Shown here one piece after another: positions 61,099-64,000 of a stretch of 64,000 nucleotides of DNA. A program made the position numbers and the translations under genes. Within the stretch, counting starts at the first letter, position 1. Each line of letters starts with the position of its first letter. This stretch comes from JBDXHU01 sp039989475 (lineage in GTDB: Bacteria; Pseudomonadota; Gammaproteobacteria; Pseudomonadales; Halieaceae): contig JBDXHU010000002.1 of assembly GCA_039989475.1 (NCBI GenBank), positions 744,001 to 808,000 of the forward strand, in the 5' to 3' direction. The notes under the pieces were generated by a model that saw only the letters and a program-made list of their open reading frames with translations, was not told where the DNA came from and made no database searches.

Positions 61099-62484
61099 CT
61101 ACTTAAAGGGGGGCATGCCCGGTGGCATTCCACCGCCCGGACCGCCCATGGCGCCGCCCAGACCGCGCATCATCTTCTGCATGCCGCCGCCTTTCATTTT
61201 CTTCATCATTTTCTGCATCTGCTTGTGCTGCTTGAGCAGGCGATTGAGGTCCTGCACCTGGGTGCCGGAGCCCAGCGTAATGCGTCGTTTGCGCGAACCC
61301 TGGATGATCTCCGGGCGACGTCGCTCCGCCGGGGTCATCGAGCCAATCATGGCTTCCATGCGCGCGAACTGTTTCATGTCCATGTTTTGCTGCGCGGCTT
61401 GCGCCATATTGCCCATACCCGGCAATTTATCCAGCATGCCGCCGATACCACCCATGCTGCTGATCTGCTGCAACTGGTCCCGGAAGTCCTCCAGGTCAAA
61501 GCGCTGCCCTTTCTTGACCTTCCGTGCCAGCCGCTCCGCTTTCTGCTTGTCAATCTTCTGCTCGGCTTCCTCGATCAGGGACAACACATCGCCCATGCCC
61601 AGTATGCGCGAGGCCAATCGATCTGGATGGAATGGGTCCAGAGCCGCCGTCTTCTCCCCTACTCCGAGGAACTTGATCGGCTTACCGGTTACTGCGCGCA
61701 CTGACAAGGCAGCACCGCCACGGGTATCGGCATCAACCTTGGTGAGTATCACCCCGGTCAGGGGCAAGGCCTGGTCGAAGGCCCGGGCCGTATTGGCGGC
61801 ATCCTGTCCGGTCATGGCATCAACCACGAACAATGTCTCTACGGGCTTGATGGCCGTGTGCAGACTGACGATCTCAGACATCATGGCTTCATCAATGGCC
61901 AGGCGGCCGGCAGTATCGACGATCAGCACATCACAAAATTTGAGTTTGGCCGCCGCCAGGGCCGCCTCTACAATCGCCAGCGGCTGTTGGTCCTCGGAGC
62001 TGGGGAAAAACTGCACGTCAACTTCCCCGGCGAGTGTTTCCAACTGCTTGATCGCCGCCGGACGGTAGACGTCGGCACTGGTGACCATAACCGATTTCTT
62101 GTCCCGCTCCTTGAGCAGCTTTGCGAGCTTGGCGACCGAGGTGGTTTTACCAGCCCCCTGCAGGCCCGCCATCAAAATGACCGCCGGCGGCTGGGTTGCC
62201 AGGTTCAGGGACTCGTTGGCAGAACCCATGAGTGCTTCCAGCTCGGCCTGCACGATCTTCACGAATACCTGGCCGGGGCTGAGGCTGCGACTGACCTCCT
62301 GGCCAATGGCGCGCTGGCGCACAGACTCGATAAAGTCCTTTACCACAGGCAGTGCGACATCCGCCTCCAGCAGGGCCATACGCACCTCACGCAGGGTTTC
62401 CTGGATATTCTCATCGCTCAGTTTCGCCTTGCCGGTAATGCTTTTAAGGCTCTGGGAAAGGCGTTCGCTCAGGTTGTCAAACAT
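61099..62484 (-). CDS. ffh: Signal recognition particle protein Ffh
   Basis: The 461-residue protein has the N domain, the GTPase with LQGAGKTTSVAKLA (P-loop), DTAGRLAIDEAMM (G3) and TKVDADTRGGAALS (G4), and the Met-rich M domain (KQHKQMQKMMKKMKGGGMQK) that binds signal peptides and 4.5S RNA. It targets inner-membrane proteins. The ffh-rpsP order is conserved. Confidence 0.99.
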   Translation of the reverse strand: MFDNLSERLSQSLKSITGKAKLSDENIQETLREVRMALLEADVALPVVKDFIESVRQRAIGQEVSRSLSPGQVFVKIVQAELEALMGSANESLNLATQPPAVILMAGLQGAGKTTSVAKLAKLLKERDKKSVMVTSADVYRPAAIKQLETLAGEVDVQFFPSSEDQQPLAIVEAALAAAKLKFCDVLIVDTAGRLAIDEAMMSEIVSLHTAIKPVETLFVVDAMTGQDAANTARAFDQALPLTGVILTKVDADTRGGAALSVRAVTGKPIKFLGVGEKTAALDPFHPDRLASRILGMGDVLSLIEEAEQKIDKQKAERLARKVKKGQRFDLEDFRDQLQQISSMGGIGGMLDKLPGMGNMAQAAQQNMDMKQFARMEAMIGSMTPAERRRPEIIQGSRKRRITLGSGTQVQDLNRLLKQHKQMQKMMKKMKGGGMQKMMRGLGGAMGGPGGGMPPGMPPFK

Positions 62485-62538
62485 GGATACTTCTCACTGC
62501 TATTGCTAATGCGGGTACAAATGGGTACAAAGATGCGA

Positions 62539-62567
62539 AGTATACGTTACCCGGATTACATCCCCAA
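62539..62567 (-). promoter_or_regulatory. Promoter of ffh (TTGGGG, 17 bp, TATACT)
   Basis: TTGGGG (62562-62567) and TATACT (62539-62544) on the minus strand are 17 bp apart, 54 bases before the ATG. It lies in the 83-base divergent gap with ypjD. Confidence 0.5.
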
Positions 62568-63362
62568 ATGCCCAGTGCACTGGCAGCCGCCTGCCTCTAC
62601 TTATTTGTCACCTTCCTGCAGGCACGACGCCTGCGCGGACAGGGTACGGCGGGGGCCGGCCTGGTCTACGGCCTGGCTGCGGCTGCAATCGTGCTGCACG
62701 GTTACAGCGCGATTACCTCGATCCAGTCACCGGGTGGAATCAACCTGGGCTTTTTCAAGGTGTCCTCGCTGATTTTCTGGCTAATCAACGTGAGCTTTCT
62801 GCTCAGCCTGGCGCGTCGCCCCCTGCAGAACCTGTTGGTGATCCTGTTTCCCCTGTCGTCCATTGCTGTGCTGATCTCTGCCCTGGCACCGGGCAATGCC
62901 AGCCCCTTCGACCAGATATCCACTGGCTTATTGCTGCACATAGGCAGTTCAGTGCTGGCCTATGCCGTGCTCACGATTGCCGCCTGCCAGGCAGCCCTGG
63001 TGGCCCTGCAAGACCACCAGCTGAAACGCCACCACACCGGCGGCCTGGCGCAACTGCTACCCCCCTTGCAGCTGATGGAAACCATGCTGTTCGAAATACT
63101 CTGGGTCGGCCTGCTGTTGCTGACCGCGGCTATCGGCACCGGCATGCTGTTCCTGGACGATATCTTCGCCCAGTCCCTGGTGCACAAAACCGTGCTGACA
63201 ATTGCCGCCTGGGGCCTGTTTGCAACCCTGCTCTGGGGGCGTCACCAGCTAGGCTGGCGCAGCCAGACCGCGGTGCGCTTTACCCTGGCTGGCTTCCTGG
63301 TGCTAATGCTAGGCTACTTCGGCAGCAAGCTGGTGCTGGAATTGATCCTGGGGCGAGTCTAG
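62568..63362 (+). CDS. ypjD: YpjD/CcsA-like inner-membrane protein
   Basis: The 264-residue protein has about eight membrane segments and is related to the cytochrome c assembly (CcsA/CcmC) fold; LLLHIGSSVLAYAVLTIAAC and the SLVHKTVLTIAAWGLF segment carry the conserved histidines. In E. coli ypjD lies next to ffh, divergent, and upstream of the CNNM-type yfjD gene, as here. The exact role is unsettled. No clear ribosome site precedes the ATG. Confidence 0.9.
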   Translation: MPSALAAACLYLFVTFLQARRLRGQGTAGAGLVYGLAAAAIVLHGYSAITSIQSPGGINLGFFKVSSLIFWLINVSFLLSLARRPLQNLLVILFPLSSIAVLISALAPGNASPFDQISTGLLLHIGSSVLAYAVLTIAACQAALVALQDHQLKRHHTGGLAQLLPPLQLMETMLFEILWVGLLLLTAAIGTGMLFLDDIFAQSLVHKTVLTIAAWGLFATLLWGRHQLGWRSQTAVRFTLAGFLVLMLGYFGSKLVLELILGRV

Positions 63363-63430
63363 AGCTCTTGCGCTACCGTCACTTTTTATTCAAGATGTTC
63401 CTCCATCGTCCTCCCGGGGTAAGCCCTGCT

Positions 63431-64000
63431 TGAACGAAGCACCGCTGGGTCTTCTGTTTTCAATTCTGGTCGCACTGATTGTAATGTCGGCATTCTTCTC
63501 CAGTTCGGAGACCGGCATGATGGCGCTCGACCGCTATAAGCTGAAGCACCTGAAGGATAAAAATCACCGCGCTGCGCGCAGGGTCAGCCACCTGCTGCGA
63601 AGACCAGACCGCTTGATTGGCCTGATACTCATCGGCAACAACCTGGTCAACATATTTGCCGCCGCCATCGTCACGGTCATCGCCATTCGGCTCTGGGGCG
63701 ACGCCGGAATAGCCATCGGCTCCATCGCCTTAACCCTGGTGCTGTTGGTATTTGCAGAGGTCACACCGAAGACTATCGCCGCCATGCATCCGGAGCGCAT
63801 AGCCTTCCCCGCCAGCTTGATTCTGGCACCCTTGCTCAAGCTGTTCTACCCGGCGGTATGGTTCGTCAACGTGATCACCAACGGCCTGCTCAAGCTGCTC
63901 GGCTTCAACCCCAAGGGTAATGAGGAGTCGGGGCTTACCAGTGATGAATTGCACAGCATCGTAAAAGACGAGAGCCACGACATTCCCAATCGTCACCAGG
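63431..64000 (+). CDS. CNNM/CorB-family transporter (YfjD-like), 3' truncated by window edge
   Basis: The visible 190 residues form a DUF21 membrane domain: FSSSETGMMALDRYKLKHL, RRPDRLIGLILIGNNLVNIF, and FAEVTPKTIAAMHPERIAFP, very close to E. coli YfjD. CBS and CorC-HlyC domains are expected beyond the window. The family takes part in Mg2+/Co2+ homeostasis. I chose TTG at 63431 because the resulting N-terminus matches YfjD in length; an in-frame ATG at 63395 would add 12 residues but lacks a ribosome site. Confidence 0.9.

Noticed and set aside
61115..62068. Open frame of 317 codons antisense to ffh
   Set aside because: Ffh is highly conserved on the minus strand and the antisense translation is low-complexity, rich in Ser, Pro and Met.

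Overview
The window is a gene-dense, high-GC chromosomal segment of a gammaproteobacterium. The evidence is a long housekeeping backbone whose gene order follows the pseudomonad pattern: ffh-rpsP-rimM-trmD-rplS-xerD-dsbC-hom-thrC-recJ-prfB-lysS, then xseA-guaB-guaA-tadA-mltF-purL, then secDF-suhB-trmJ-iscS-ndk-rlmN-pilW-rodZ-ispG-hisS-yfgM-bamB-der. The acyl-CoA catabolic genes and the protein sequences would suit a marine Cellvibrionales/Halieaceae-type bacterium, but that placement is inference. No rRNA, tRNA, CRISPR array, prophage or intact insertion sequence was seen. No stretch over 300 bases lacks a gene; the longest gaps are about 190 bases, and the informative ones are annotated.

Region by region. 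1-5281 is accessory: a truncated outer-membrane channel gene, a small membrane protein, two divergent FAD oxidoreductases, a VOC-fold protein and a small orphan. 5291-13655 (minus) is a tight eight-gene operon. It encodes a tandem DUF35 protein, two thiolase-fold proteins without the usual cysteine, a FadD19-like acyl-CoA synthetase, an enoyl-CoA hydratase, an alpha-methylacyl-CoA racemase, a nitroreductase and an enoyl-CoA isomerase. This resembles actinobacterial sterol side-chain catabolism. A 13-bp element occurs twice upstream of this operon and once at the promoter of the outer-membrane channel gene, which suggests a shared regulon. 13819-17014 (minus) is a GntR(YtrA-type)/ABC-2 transporter operon led by a DUF2807 protein; a 24-bp palindrome covers its promoter. 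A truncated globin with an 8-residue N-terminal repeat follows at 17096.

17553-32531 holds ribosome, outer-membrane, isoprenoid, pilus and translocase genes. Only iscS remains of the isc cluster between trmJ and ndk. 32614-43019 holds purine synthesis (purL, guaB, guaA), tRNA editing (tadA), mltF and xseA.

43026-47192 is the most interesting module: a CRP-family regulator divergent from a response-regulator/class III cyclase fusion, a single-domain response regulator and a membrane histidine kinase. The cyclase carries Glu, not Lys, at the base-selecting position, so it may make cGMP. 47128-64000 returns to the backbone: lysS, prfB with its programmed frameshift, a metal permease, recJ, the threonine genes, dsbC, xerD, the rpsP-rimM-trmD-rplS operon with a clear terminator, ffh, ypjD and a truncated CNNM-type transporter.
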